Below, piece after piece: positions 13,451-28,411 of a stretch of 64,000 nt of DNA (the first letter of the stretch is position 1; every line of letters starts with the position of its first letter). The position numbers and the translations under genes are program-made. The stretch is from Daucus carota subsp. sativus (taxonomy: Eukaryota; Streptophyta; Magnoliopsida; Apiales; Apiaceae): the NCBI RefSeq assembly GCF_001625215.2, contig NC_030383.2:53316380-53380379 (forward strand). The letters are read 5' to 3'. The notes beneath the pieces are model-generated. The model saw nothing but the letters and a program-made list of their open reading frames with translations, was not told where the DNA came from and made no database searches.

Positions 13451-13997
13451 ACTTCATAAACAATGTCAGATTGTGAAGTGATATACATAAATACAAGTAA
13501 CAAAAAAGTTACTAATATATTACTTATACGACCCAAACTATAAAAACTAAAAAGTCCAAACGATATAAGGCTTTGCCATTATCACACAAAATATTATTAA
13601 TGATAAAAAAAAGTTTGTTTCAGAAATCCTACATGGGCTTTGGCCCAACCCAGTCCATCTGTGAGCCCGTCTGATCAGGCAGGGAATGTGCACGTTCAAA
13701 ATTAAGCGGTGAGGAATGAAGATAAGACAAAGGGGCTGGTTATGATCATAACATGGAGTTTGACATATGGGTGACACTGGTATATGGGTGGCGTATAATA
13801 TCAGGGTGAATGCAGTAGTAGCGTCAATGCTCTGATCAGAATTATAGAGAGGCTTTACCAAACAAAATGGCTCATACATGTAACATGTACTTCTGCTTCA
13901 GAGTTGCATTTCGGGAAATATAAGCCTATATAAGTAATCTTTATAGTGTTTGTTGCTTAAAGTAAAAAAGTGGATTATAGGTGAGAAATAAATTAAA

Positions 13998-14223
13998 CGG
14001 CTGTTTGGTTGAGAGAAGTGGTTGTTATTTCTGCCTTCCGCTTTTCTTGATCCGTGTGTGTAAATAAGCAGAAACACTTTTAAGGAGTTGAAAATGCTAA
14101 TTTTTCTCTTAAAGCTTCTACTTCTTTTCCAAACACTTTATTAACTTATTTACTTCTCATTTCTAACCCACTTTCTTAATTTAAGCAAGAAGTCACTCCT
14201 TTTAAGCTAATCCAAACGGCCCC
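13998..14223. mobile_element. MITE with GGCYGTTTGG termini
   Basis: The left end CGGCTGTTTGGTT and right end ATCCAAACGGCCCC are inverted repeats with two or three mismatches. The 226-bp interior is shared, in inverted orientation, with 10215-10440. Non-coding. No certain target duplication. Confidence 0.55.
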
Positions 14224-14510
14224 TAAGACTTATAAGTGATTAAACTGTTTGAGAGAGAAGTAGAAGTCCTGAAATAAAAGCTAGCATCACGAGAATAAGT
14301 CCTTATTTTTAAAAAAAAATGTATTTTTGTATAAATTTTTTGAATATAAATATTGAAGAGGTGAAAAAAAGTTTTAAAAACACTTTTTGAAATGCCTAGA
14401 ATTTTACTATAACTAAATATTATTTCATTATATTTTTATGGTAAAAAAATTCGGGGATGTCTTTGGAGATACCTTATCAGCCGATCTTCTTAACCAAATT
14501 TACCTACAGG

Positions 14511-14693
14511 GCGGATATAGGATTTAACATTTTGGGGATACCAAACAAATTTTCAAAAAACATCTATATATTTTTAAATAGTGCGGGGACAAATCTATAA
14601 TTTTACGAAATTTAGAATGATGAAAAAATATAAAAAATAAATAAATTTAGGGAGTACTGTCCCCCAACGCCTCTTCTTTAATCTACCCCTGCT
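14511..14693. repeat. Possible small MITE (CAGGGCGGAT termini)
   Basis: CAGGGCGGATATAGG on the left and CTACCCCTG on the right resemble the ends of a common plant hAT-like repeat (CAGGGGCGGATCTAGG). The inverted match is partial and no duplication was identified. Confidence 0.3.
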
Positions 14694-16495
14694 TCCCCAA
14701 GTAAAGCTGAAATTCCTCAGTATAAAATCATGCAGGTATAGTCAAATGCTGCCAAGAATTCGAAGAAGAGCTAATCATAAAATAAAGCAAAATGTATATT
14801 GCCTCCGGATATAGATTACAAGTGACCCCTGAAAGAATCTTACTTACGCACAGCAATAATAGTTGTACACTTTAGAGGGGTGAAATACTTGTCCAGCTAA
14901 ATTCACAAGTCAATATATCATGCTTCGAGTTTTGTTACACGATTCAATTTGATTTTAGGATAGGATGAAGTACAAATCTACAATGCTCTGCAAATGGAGT
15001 TTAGCCTCCTCGTTTAAATTTACTAAAGTTCCAATTTCTCTCCTGGGATCATATGCACCCTCTTCAAATATTACTTGGAGCCGAATAATTAGGAGTAAAG
15101 TCTACGACGTTGTTTGAACTTATACCAGATGACAACACGAAAAAATTGAGAAATGGTATAAAAGATGGTATAGTTTATGACTTTGCTAATTGTTTAAAGG
15201 TGTTTGACATTTCCATCTTTCTTTTCTTCTCATTGAGAAGTCCGACTGGAGGAGTCTAATAATTATACAAATTGTACTGTATATGCCTCCTCATTCTAAA
15301 GCACTTGTAATTGTATACTCCCTGCCTTTTCCTTCTTGAAGGAATATAAAAGAAAACAAATTCACTAACTAAACCAAATATAAAAGTTATGCGATAAGAT
15401 ACCGAGAGGATAAGATGTACGCCAACTTAATCCGGTCTTTACCAACTTGATCGCGTCTTTATTTTAGAGAATACATGATAACATAACATATAGAATAGAT
15501 ATATGAAATATGAATTAAAAAGAATTATTGATATAATAATAAAACACTATTCCCTCTGTTCCATAGAGTAGTATACATAAATGGTTGAATACGGAAATTA
15601 AGAAAAATAAAATTTAATGATGAGACCAACTAATATTATTTAATATAGTAAAAGAATAAATTGTATATTTTAATACTTTACTATTTTGAGAATGTATAGT
15701 AATTGATTGAAACATTCACAAAAGACACAGTAATAGAAATGAACGGGACAGAGAATATGTAGAATATCATGGTATCAAAGAGCAAATCCAAAATGTGTTT
15801 TATTTAATGCCCTAAGTTATAATTTAAGAAATTTGGTGAAAAACTTGATCCAATGATGTCATCATTAGGATAATCTCTTCAAATTTTATTTTTACGGCAC
15901 ATCTTCGTTTGCCCTATACTAGATTATATAATAAAATATTACACATACACTCTCTTTCTCTCTCTTTTATATTGTCCTTTAATGATGAAGAAAAACTTTT
16001 CATAACAAAATATTAAATATATAATAATGAAAAATATACATTATTGAAGTTGAAATTGGTCAAATATATTCTAAATTAATAGGACATAATTTTTATATTA
16101 TAGTTAAGACTTCAGTTAAAACATTGTTGGGCTTGCTCTAAAATAGACCGGGTAGACAAAAGAATACAGAATCCACCAACTTCTCTTCTTAAACATCCAC
16201 AACATTGTTTTCTTGTGCAATCATATGTATATAATCGTTACTCTCTCTGCAGTCTGCTTGCTCATTTTAACTCTCTACTTGATTTGTTTTCTTCAGTTCT
16301 AGCTGTTCCTTAGCCTCTCATTCGGAAACTTCTTGTTTAATTATATTCTCATTCATCTGATCTATATATTTTACATATTTCTTTCATTCATCTGTTCCAT
16401 AGTTGCTTGTCTAGTTGTCTGTGTTGTAATTCCGTTGTTTCGGTTTTACTTGTTGACAGCAAAAAAGAAGCAAAATTGAGAAAGAAGAGAAGCAA
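14694..16495. other. AT-rich intergenic region and F-box gene leader
   Basis: No coding region is recognised. A Stowaway-like MITE lies at 15550-15755. The pyrimidine-rich sequence 16150-16495 (CTCTCTCTGC, repeated TTCATCTG) immediately upstream of the F-box start codon is probably its promoter and 5' UTR. Confidence 0.4.
15550..15755. mobile_element. Stowaway-like MITE
   Basis: Left end TTCCCTCTGTTCC and right end GGGACAGAGAA approximate the Stowaway terminus, and TA flanks both sides (15548-15549 and 15756-15757). The 206-bp interior is AT-rich and non-coding. Confidence 0.6.
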
Positions 16496-18326
16496 ATGGA
16501 AAAAGGATGCAATGTGAGATGTTGGGATGAACTATTACCTGATGCACTTGGCCTTATATTCGATAAACTTTCCCTTCAGGAAGTGCTCACTGTTGTCCCA
16601 AGGGTGTGCAAATCATGGGGAAGAGCAGTCATGGGGCCTTATTGCTGGCAACAAATAGATATTGAAGAATGGAGTCGATATCAGCCGCCTGAAAACATTG
16701 ACAGAATGCTTCAAATGCTTATCAGACGTAGCTGTGGTTCACTCCGCAAACTCTGTGTTACTGGCCTCTCCACTGATCGAATGTATAGCTTCATTTCAGT
16801 CCAGTAAGTCCATAAAACACTACTTCATTGTTCATAGGCTTAATACCCTTTTAACCCTCAATGTTTGGGAGTATGTGCTGATGCGGTTTTAACTCGGCTG
16901 ATTCAACCGTCGAAGTATCTGATATGTTCCGATTAGTCCTCATACCAGGATAAAATCAAAAAAGGGTATATCACGGAGCGTAAACTTGACAATTACTATT
17001 AAAAATAAAGTTTGCTCGTTTCTTTTAATCCCTAATTAGAATACATTAGATGTTCCTTTTAACCCTTAAAAAATACATTAAATGTGTTTTTTAATCCTTT
17101 TAATCCTCAATGTTTAGTGTCTTTTTAACCCTCACGAGTGTGAAATGTCATGATTGTCCATCCGTTATATACCATTTTTTGATATGAGGGCTAATCGGAA
17201 CAATATCGGATACTTGAAGGGTTGAATCGACCGAGTTAAAACATTAAGGGCGTATCAGTACACACCCCAAATTTGAGGTTAAAAGGGCATTTAGGCTTGT
17301 TCATATTATATTAGTATGATTATCATTATGTCCTCGGTATGCAGACTGCCACTGCAGTCTGCATATAGCAATTGACTCTCTTAGTAATGTGGAAATTCAT
17401 TAGTGTGCGTAATAGAATTTATCGTCCTGACTGATACTTGCGCTATGAACTTAAAACTCTAGAGTTGATTCATTTCATGGAAGATGATATTCATAAATTC
17501 AATGGTCTGTTGTAGTTCCAAAAAGCTACAGTTTGTTCTGGAACTAATTTATTTAACTCGCAAACTTAAACACCTCGTAGTACTTATTACTAGTAAACTA
17601 CACATTTTTGTTCTAGGCTTTGTGAGAAAATAAAATTTGTCTTTTTGGGTCATTGTTTACTCCTGTCTTGCATTGGTTGCTAGTGCCAAGACTCTTCGGA
17701 CTTTACGCATCCCAAGAAGTACGATAAGTGACTCCATGATGAAACAAGTTGCTGGGAAGTTCTCTTCAATCACCTACTTGGATTTGAGTTACTGCATTCA
17801 TATTGGAGCCCCGGGTCTAGAGGTTATCGGAAAGCACTGTCAGTTTCTCAGTAAATTGCGCAGAATAATGCACCCACTGGAGGTAATAGGAAAGATCTCC
17901 CAAGACGATGAGGCTCTTGCCATAGCTGCCACGATGCCTCAACTCGAGCACCTTGAGATCGCCTATCTGCTTGTCAGTACTTATAGTGTAGTCGAGATAC
18001 TAACAAACTGTAGGCTGCTCAAACTACTGGATGTTCGAGGATGTTGGAATGTCAGTCTTGACACGAAACTTGTTCATAACTTCCCTGGACTAGAGGTTGT
18101 TGGACCCCTTGTCGTCGATCACAGTCCTGACGTAAGTAGTTGGGAAGGTTGCTCTGATTACTCTACTTGTTCTGGATATCTGGCATGGAATTTTGTTGCT
18201 GGTGACGCGGATAATTACAGGGATGGGATTTCAGAAGATGAACATAGTATTGATAATGTGGAAATGTGGTTTTACAATGGTCTTGATGCCCAGGATGCTG
18301 GATTTGATTGGCCGCAATCCCCTTGA
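16496..18326 (+). CDS. FBW2: F-box protein, FBW2-like
   Basis: Substrate-recognition subunit of an SCF-type ubiquitin ligase. Exons 16496-16803 and 17684-18326 join in phase 2 (CA to T) and give 316 residues. The N-terminal F-box covers roughly residues 8-50 (DELLPDALGLIFDKL, VVPRVCKSW) and would bind the SKP1/ASK adaptor. It is followed by degenerate leucine-rich repeats such as LRTLRIPRS, ITYLDLSYC and LKLLDVRGCW. The acidic tail ends in DAGFDWPQSP. The order of motifs and the GPYCWQQIDIEEWS segment match Arabidopsis FBW2, which promotes turnover of ARGONAUTE1; that role here is inferred by homology. The intron carries a MITE at 16837-17297. No lesion is visible. Confidence 0.92.
16837..17297. 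mobile_element. MITE in F-box gene intron
   Basis: Left end AGGCTTAATACCCTTTTAACC and the reverse complement of the right end agree at most of 20 positions (the right end reads TTAAAAGGGCATTTAGGCT). The direct repeat TGTTCATA flanks it (16829-16836 and 17298-17305), an 8-bp duplication. Interior non-coding, about 460 bp. It lies wholly within the intron and should be spliced out. Confidence 0.75.
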
Positions 18327-18884
18327 GTCTGATAATAATAATCACTCACATAAAATGATTTGATTTTAGCACCCATTTGATCCTTTAAATCACCAATTTA
18401 TGTATTAGACTGTTGGAGTGCATAACTATTGATGCCAATTTATATGCTTGTAATCTTGTGTTTTGAGTTAGCATCGGGTTATCTGTGAATGAGTAAAACA
18501 GATATATGGATCAACATTGTTACTTTAATTGATGGTATGCTGGGAGTTGGAGTTGGATAAAGAAAGAGAAGACAACACATTATAAGTTGATCCCTTCATA
18601 CGCAAAACACAAGTGAGGAGGGGTCAGATTCAGTAGAGTGACCACTCGATCCCCCGGATGCATACAAGTACCAAACTCCAAAATTCTGTTTAATCTGATC
18701 GGAAAAGAATCTAGAACATATCTTTTGTGAAAAAGCAGGTCCGGGTCCCGTTCACTCTGTGAACATAAATGTATCATAAAAGAATTTGTTCCCACTATTA
18801 TGGGGGCAATGCAACCAATCAAATTTCAATACATCATTTGGTAAAAAAATTTGGGACAAATGAAATACCTAGCATGATAAAAAG
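18327..18884. other. F-box gene 3' UTR and short intergenic stretch
   Basis: The 3' UTR of the F-box gene likely occupies the first 150-200 bases. No further gene is recognised; the short frames on both strands at 18580-18981 have no family resemblance and partly run into the adjacent MITE. Confidence 0.4.
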
Positions 18885-19650
18885 GAGTCCGGATCATCTG
18901 TCTCCTTTTTGTGTCCCCTTGTATGTCCCCTCTTTTCTATTGGTCAGTTCCTTGCACGTGCATTATAGTTTCTCTTTCTGATAGTTTTTCACAGTTAAAC
19001 TTTTCCAAATTTATATAACCTACATTTTTATTATTAAAATATAAAATATGTGTATAAAAAATATAAATTAGAATTTCATCCCACAAATAATAACGAGGCC
19101 CCCTGCATGCACACTAGTTTTATAATTAAAATTAGCCTTGTAAATAAAATCAGTCAATTTGATATTTAATAATAAATTAATGTTTTTTTTAATTATTTCA
19201 GTGATATTAAAAATATAAATGATATGTGGCAAAAAAAATAAAAAAATATAAATGATATAATTCTAATCATTTATATTTTTTAATTCTAATTTTAGCTAAA
19301 AATATTAGTGTGCATGCAAGGGGGTCTTGTTATTATGTGTAGGATGAAATCAGTTTATATATTTTATACACATACTTGTTACTTTTCTAGTTTAAAAAAT
19401 GCAACATTTGGGTATATATTATTATATTAAAATAGATCTTATATTCAACATGTTTTTTTATAAAAAAATAAATAAAATATATTTCAATAATAAAAATGTA
19501 GGTTATATAAATTTGAAAAAGTTTAACGGTGAAAAACTATCAGAGAAAGAATAAAAAGAAATTATAATTCACGTGCAGAGTAAGGAACTGACCAATAGAA
19601 AAGAGGGGACATACAAGAGGACACAAAAAAGAGATAGAGGATCCGGACTC
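18885..19650. mobile_element. Long-TIR Mutator-like MITE
   Basis: Starts GAGTCCGGATC and ends GATCCGGACTC, with inverted similarity continuing for well over 200 bp on each arm (for example CTATTGGTCAGTTCCTT near 18937 and AAGGAACTGACCAATAG near 19580; the GCATGCA tract near 19105 and near 19309). The 9-bp duplication GATAAAAAG is perfect on both sides (18876-18884 and 19651-19659), which is diagnostic of Mutator-like transposition. The right arm holds extra sequence. At 766 bp it is almost entirely a foldback structure and has no coding capacity. Confidence 0.88.
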
Positions 19651-19659
19651 GATAAAAAG

Positions 19660-20256
19660 AGTTGGAAATTATTTTGGGTATGTAGCATTATCCTTCTTTC
19701 ATTACTTAATAATAATATAAAACATTGTTACACCTACTATTTATCCGACTATCTCAAATTTATTGGTAAATATTAATTAATCCCACCATTTTACCTGCTT
19801 TTTATCAAACTTCACTCAATTTTATGCATTTTCTTGGTTATAATATATAAATAGTTTATTTAGCAAAAATAAAAATAATTAATAAATATAAAAATAAAAT
19901 TATTATTTGTAACATATATACATATAAATAGATAATAAAAATATGTATTATTCAAGATGTGGGTTGATCATTCAGCCTATTCTGTCAAAAACTTTGTACA
20001 ACCGAATATACCAAAAATAAAATTTATTTATTTATCTGAATCAAAATGAATCGAATTTGTTTTATGAAACAACCTATATAATAAATAAAACTAAAATTTC
20101 TTTTTTATCAAAGAAATATATCAATTAATCAATATCTCTTTATTTATATAAATCTAACTAAAGTTAAAAATTAGATATAATATTTATAATTTTAAGATAT
20201 ATATAAAAATATATGGTGTATATAAGAATTATATTATATATGACTAGATTATTATG
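19660..20256. other. AT-rich intergenic region
   Basis: Very AT-rich sequence with runs of ATATAAATA and AAAATAA. I see no gene, no terminal repeats and no tandem structure beyond simple low complexity. Confidence 0.5.
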
Positions 20257-20266
20257 GACATAAATA

Positions 20267-20937
20267 GGGCTGTAAATGAATTAATACGCTCGATAACCGC
20301 TCGGTGTTCGGTTCGAGAAAAGCTCAGTTCGATTTTGGTTCAATTCATGAACGAGCTGAACTTGAGCACAATTTTAAGGTTCGTTTTATAAACGAGCTGA
20401 ACTTGAGCACAGTTGAGTTCGACTCGATAGTTCGCGAACAAGTTCGAATTATGAGTTCGTGAACTTGGCTCGTGAACATGGCTCGTGGATGTGGGAGTTT
20501 TATTAATGGATGATTTATTATGAATTTATGATTCTTTAGAGCATAAATTAAAATATTGTTAGAATTTTAATCTATTTTTTTAATTAAATTAAATAACAAA
20601 CAAGCTCGTATATAAATTTATGAGCATAAGCTAGCTCGTTAACAAAATTTATTAAACAAGCTCGTGAACAAAATTAATGAGCGGTTGTTGAGCAAAAATT
20701 TGTGAGACATGTTCGTGAGCGTAAGTTAATGAGCGGTTCGTGAGCAAAAGCTCGTGACATAGCTCGTGAGCGGTTCGCGAGCCGTTCGTGAACAGAATTG
20801 TTCCTTAATGAGTCGATACTCAAACAGTATTATTGGCTTGATCCAAACTCGAGCTCGAGTTCGAGTTCGCTAATTTTTTAACAAACGATACACGAGCACT
20901 CTAGAATTCGGCTCGGCTCGACTCATTTACACCCCTA
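20267..20937. mobile_element. GAGCT/GTTCG-rich non-autonomous element
   Basis: The left end GGGCTGTAAATGA and the right end TCATTTACACCCC are inverted repeats with one or two mismatches. The flanks share a 10-bp direct repeat GACATAAATA (20257-20266 and 20938-20947), which suggests a Mutator-like or related target duplication of 9-10 bp. The interior consists of repeated GAGCTCG, GTTCGTGAGC and CTCGTGA motifs, with no coding capacity. A terminus of the same family lies at 139-226. Confidence 0.7.
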
Positions 20938-21252
20938 GACATAAATATATTTTTAGGAATCAAAGTCGATGATTTTTATTTTAACTTATTCAATCTAGAT
21001 TGAATATAGCGAATTTTCAGAAAATTAGCATTAAACCGAAACACATCCGCTCGTAAGTTTTTCAATTTCGATTCGGTATCTCAGGTGCCTAAAACTATTA
21101 TGGCAAAATAAAATCAAGGAAAAAAAATAAAAATCTGAGTTACACAAGGCCGATATTATGCGACAACCGAGCCGCAACTGAACATGTCAGATGCATCTCT
21201 GTGTTTAATTTGTCGACATCCAAATCCAAAAATCTCTCGAATCACAACTGAA

Positions 21253-25459
<4,207 letters not shown>

Positions 25460-25880
25460 GTTTGCTCTATAAATATATCTCTTGTATTACTTTTTGTTGA
25501 GCGAGTATGAAGGAAAAATTGGAGGCTTTGTGATTGACTATCCAATTCAATCTGGATGGCCAAAGTTTAATGTTTTGCCTTTTTGCTTGACGATTTTGAT
25601 AGAAGTCCACTATAGCCAATGGCTAAAAGAAATATGTTATGTTCATCTGTGTGTTAACTTTGTAGGAAACATAATTCTCTATTAGGGAGTTTTAGAAATC
25701 TGAACAGATGAGAGATTCATATTTCTAAATAGGTGTCTGACCCAATCACTTACATCCGGAAGTGACATAAAAAAACAGGAACTGATCAAAAAATAACTCG
25801 AAATTATATAGCTTTAAGTCTGCGTTAAGAATCTGGACTTTTATGTTCAATAGACTATTACATGAATGGAACAAGTGATC
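25460..25880. other. Convergent 3' region between DAHP synthase and SDR copy 1
   Basis: The two genes converge here and only about 420 bp separate their stop codons, so both 3' UTRs and poly-A sites must lie in this stretch. The frame at 25482-25685 is not recognisable and is probably UTR. Confidence 0.5.
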
Positions 25881-26789
25881 TTAGAATGACATCTTCTTGA
25901 GTGATTCCTTCAAAGCAATATTTGTAGTGCTGTAGCCTCCATCCACTACAAGGTTCACACCACTCACGTACTTGGCCTCGTCGCTTCCCAAGTACAATGC
26001 AGCCGCAGCTACATCCTCTGCCTCCACCGTCGCCTCCTTCAAATTCGCAATTTCTGCAATAAAATCCTCCACCTTCTCCTTGTCACTCATTCCCAGGCCT
26101 TTCATCAGCATTGGAGTCACCACTCCGAATGGAGACACACAGTTCACTCGTACCCCGTGACTCCCCATCTCCACACATAAATTCTTCGCCAGACCCAAGA
26201 CCGCGTGCTTTGAAGCACAGTAGGCATGCGGGACATCTCCATGAACTACTGATGCAACACTTGAAGTGAACAAAATGCTGCCTCTTCTTGCAGGAACCAT
26301 GACTCTACACGCGTGTTTGGCGCACAAGAATGCACCAAGCACATTAGTATCGAACACACTCTTGAAATTTTGATATGTTGTGGCTGATATTCTTGGATCA
26401 GGCAGACCTGTGATGCCAGCGTTAGCAAACATAATGTCAAGCTTACCGTGCTTGGTGACGGTGAAATCAACCAAATTTTGGACATCCGATTCATTAGTAA
26501 CATCACAGTGGACATAAGAAAGATCATCTTGGTCTTTGCACAGAGATCGCCCTAGTTCGTCTTGACGACCAGCAATCACCACCTTTGCACCATGCTGCAC
26601 AAAGACACGGGCCGTCGCTCCACCAATGCATCCAGTACCACCAGTAATTACAGCTACTTTACCCTCTAACCTGCAAAATCACAACTCCGGTGACTCGTAC
26701 ATAAATTAGTGCTTGGATGAGTGGATCATCAATCATGGTAAGATTGGTTACCTCTTGGCAACGGGAGCTAGCAGTGAAGAAAGTTTCAT
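25881..26789 (-). CDS. SDR oxidoreductase, tandem copy 1
   Basis: Short-chain dehydrogenase/reductase of the plant secoisolariciresinol dehydrogenase-like (SDR110C) type. Exons 26752-26789 and 25881-26670 give 275 residues; the first exon codes only for MKLSSLLAPVAK plus two bases. The Rossmann motif is TGGTGCIGG (residues 22-30). The catalytic set is Asn122, Ser150, Tyr163 and Lys167 (YCASK), all present. At the end of strand beta-2, where NAD-dependent family members carry Asp, this copy has Gly47-Arg48 (VIAGRQD), a combination that would favour NADP. The neighbouring copy keeps Asp47. The C-terminus is LVVDGGYSTTN plus a short tail. The substrate is unknown: members of the group oxidise lignans, diterpenes or xanthoxin. 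Confidence 0.94.
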
Positions 26790-27290
26790 GATTCAGGGAG
26801 CTTAGATATCTCTACAAATTAACTTGCAGCTACAAAATAGATGGTAGATGCAACTTATATATATTTCACAGAACAAGCTACTCATAACTGTTAATGTTCT
26901 TGCTGTCAACTTGGTGCAGAGCAAATTATGATGGAACCCATTTTTTAATACACTTCTGATAAGCATTGTATTTTAAATAAGATACGGAAGTAGATATAGT
27001 TGAAAGTCCAAAATTTGTAGAATAAACAAACATTTGTAGAATAAATAAACATTTGGATGTTCCGGAACACACAAAGAAACTGCAATTAGTGTGGGAAATT
27101 TTTTCTACACTTGAGCTTGAAGAGTCACTAGTGTGGTTTTATTGTTTACATAACGTGTTGGGTCTGGGATGGTCTACAAATTACACCTTTAAAACAATCA
27201 TAAAAAACAAATCAGTTGTTGCAACTACCCAAAAAACTATCATATCTACACAGCCAGTTGATCATTAATAAGAAAGAAAAACACTGCCCT
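26790..27290. other. Upstream region of SDR copy 1
   Basis: This interval presumably contains the promoter of SDR copy 1 (transcribed leftwards). The frame at 27053-27268 has no recognisable content. No repeat termini were seen. Confidence 0.4.
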
Positions 27291-27477
27291 AGAAGATGGA
27301 TCCAAATGAAATACTTAGTTTTTTACAAGATCCCAATAACAAGGCTGGAATAATCACCCTAATTATATGAATGAGATCTGAAAATTATGAGATTCAAGCT
27401 ACCTCATTGTATGAGGCCAGTGAGCAGGACAATTTGTAGCTTGAGTATGTGACCTAGTGCCAGGAAACATCATATGA
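27291..27477 (+). pseudogene. Decayed copy of DAHP synthase exon 4
   Basis: AGAAGATGGATCCAAATGAA matches the start of the functional exon 4 (24452 onward) exactly. Alignable blocks follow in the same order: AATAACAAGGCTGGAA, GAAAATTATGAGA, CAAGCTACCTCATT, GAGCAGGACAA and GGAAACATCATA. The frame is destroyed by substitutions and small deletions, including an early TAG and a TGA where the functional gene has an open frame. No other DAHP synthase exon was found around it. It lies between the two SDR genes, which explains the arrangement as a tandem duplication of a DAHP synthase-SDR block. Confidence 0.85.
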
Positions 27478-27519
27478 ATGGGAAACCAGATGAAAATACA
27501 TAAAATAAGAAACTTCATC

Positions 27520-28411
27520 TTAAATTGACATCTTTTGGAAGGATTGTTTCAAAGCAACATTTGTAGTGCTGTAACCTCCATCCACTACAAGGTTCATACC
27601 ACTCACATACTTGGCCTCATCGCTTCCCAAGTACAACGCAGCAGCCGCGACATCCTCTGCCTCCACCGTTGCCTCCTTCAGATTCGCAATACCTGCAACA
27701 AACTCCTCCACCTTCCCCTTATCACTCATTCCCAGCCCTTGCATCAGCATGGGAGTCACCACTCCAAACGGAGACACACAGTTGACTCGTACCCCGTGAC
27801 TCCCCATCTCCACACACAAATTCTTGGCCAGGCCCAAGACCGCGTGCTTTGAAGCAGAGTAGACATGTGGAACATCTCCATAAGTGACAGACGCAACACT
27901 TGAAGTGAACAAAATGCTGCCTCTCCTGGCAGGAACCATGACTCTAGCCGCGTGCTTGGCGCACAAGAATGCACCAAAAACATTTACATTAAACACGTTC
28001 TTGAAATCTTGGTACTCTGTTATTGAAATCCTTGGATCATTGAAGCCTGTGACACCAGCGTTAGCAAACATAATGTCAAGCTTACCGTGTTGGGCCATGA
28101 CAGAATCAACCAGATTTTCGACATCTGATTCATTAGTAACATCACAGTGAACAAAAGAAAGGTCATCTTGGTGTTTGCATAGGGAATGGCCTAGTTGGTC
28201 TTGAACATCAGCAATCACCACCTTGGCACCATGTTGCGCAAAGAGACGCGCCGTGGCTCCACCGATGCATCCAGCACCACCAGTGATTACAGCTACTTTA
28301 CCCTCTAACCTGCAAAAAAAGAAGCAATATATTCATACCGCATAGATGCTTGGGACTTGGTAAGGTAGGTTACCTTTTGGCAACGGGAGCTAGCAGTGAA
28401 GAAAGTTTCAT
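27520..28411 (-). CDS. SDR oxidoreductase, tandem copy 2
   Basis: Paralogue of the SDR at 25881-26789 with the same architecture: exons 28374-28411 and 27520-28309, also 38 and 790 bp, and 275 residues. The Rossmann motif is TGGAGCIGG, followed by VVIADVQD with Asp47, the residue that binds the adenosine ribose hydroxyls and marks NAD preference. The catalytic Ser150, Tyr163 and Lys167 (YSASK) are conserved. Most differences from copy 1 fall in the strand beta-2 region and around residues 82-120, near the cofactor pocket and active site. SDR110C-like function (NAD-dependent oxidation of a secondary alcohol in specialised metabolism) is inferred from family. Confidence 0.94.

Noticed and set aside
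21184-21252. Upstream ATG of DAHP synthase
   Set aside because: In frame, but it adds 23 residues unlike a transit peptide; the 21253 start gives a typical Ser/Thr-rich plastid leader. Not excluded.
27535-27852. Plus-strand frames opposite the SDR genes
   Set aside because: Antisense shadows; identical shadows occur at both SDR copies because the genes are duplicated.
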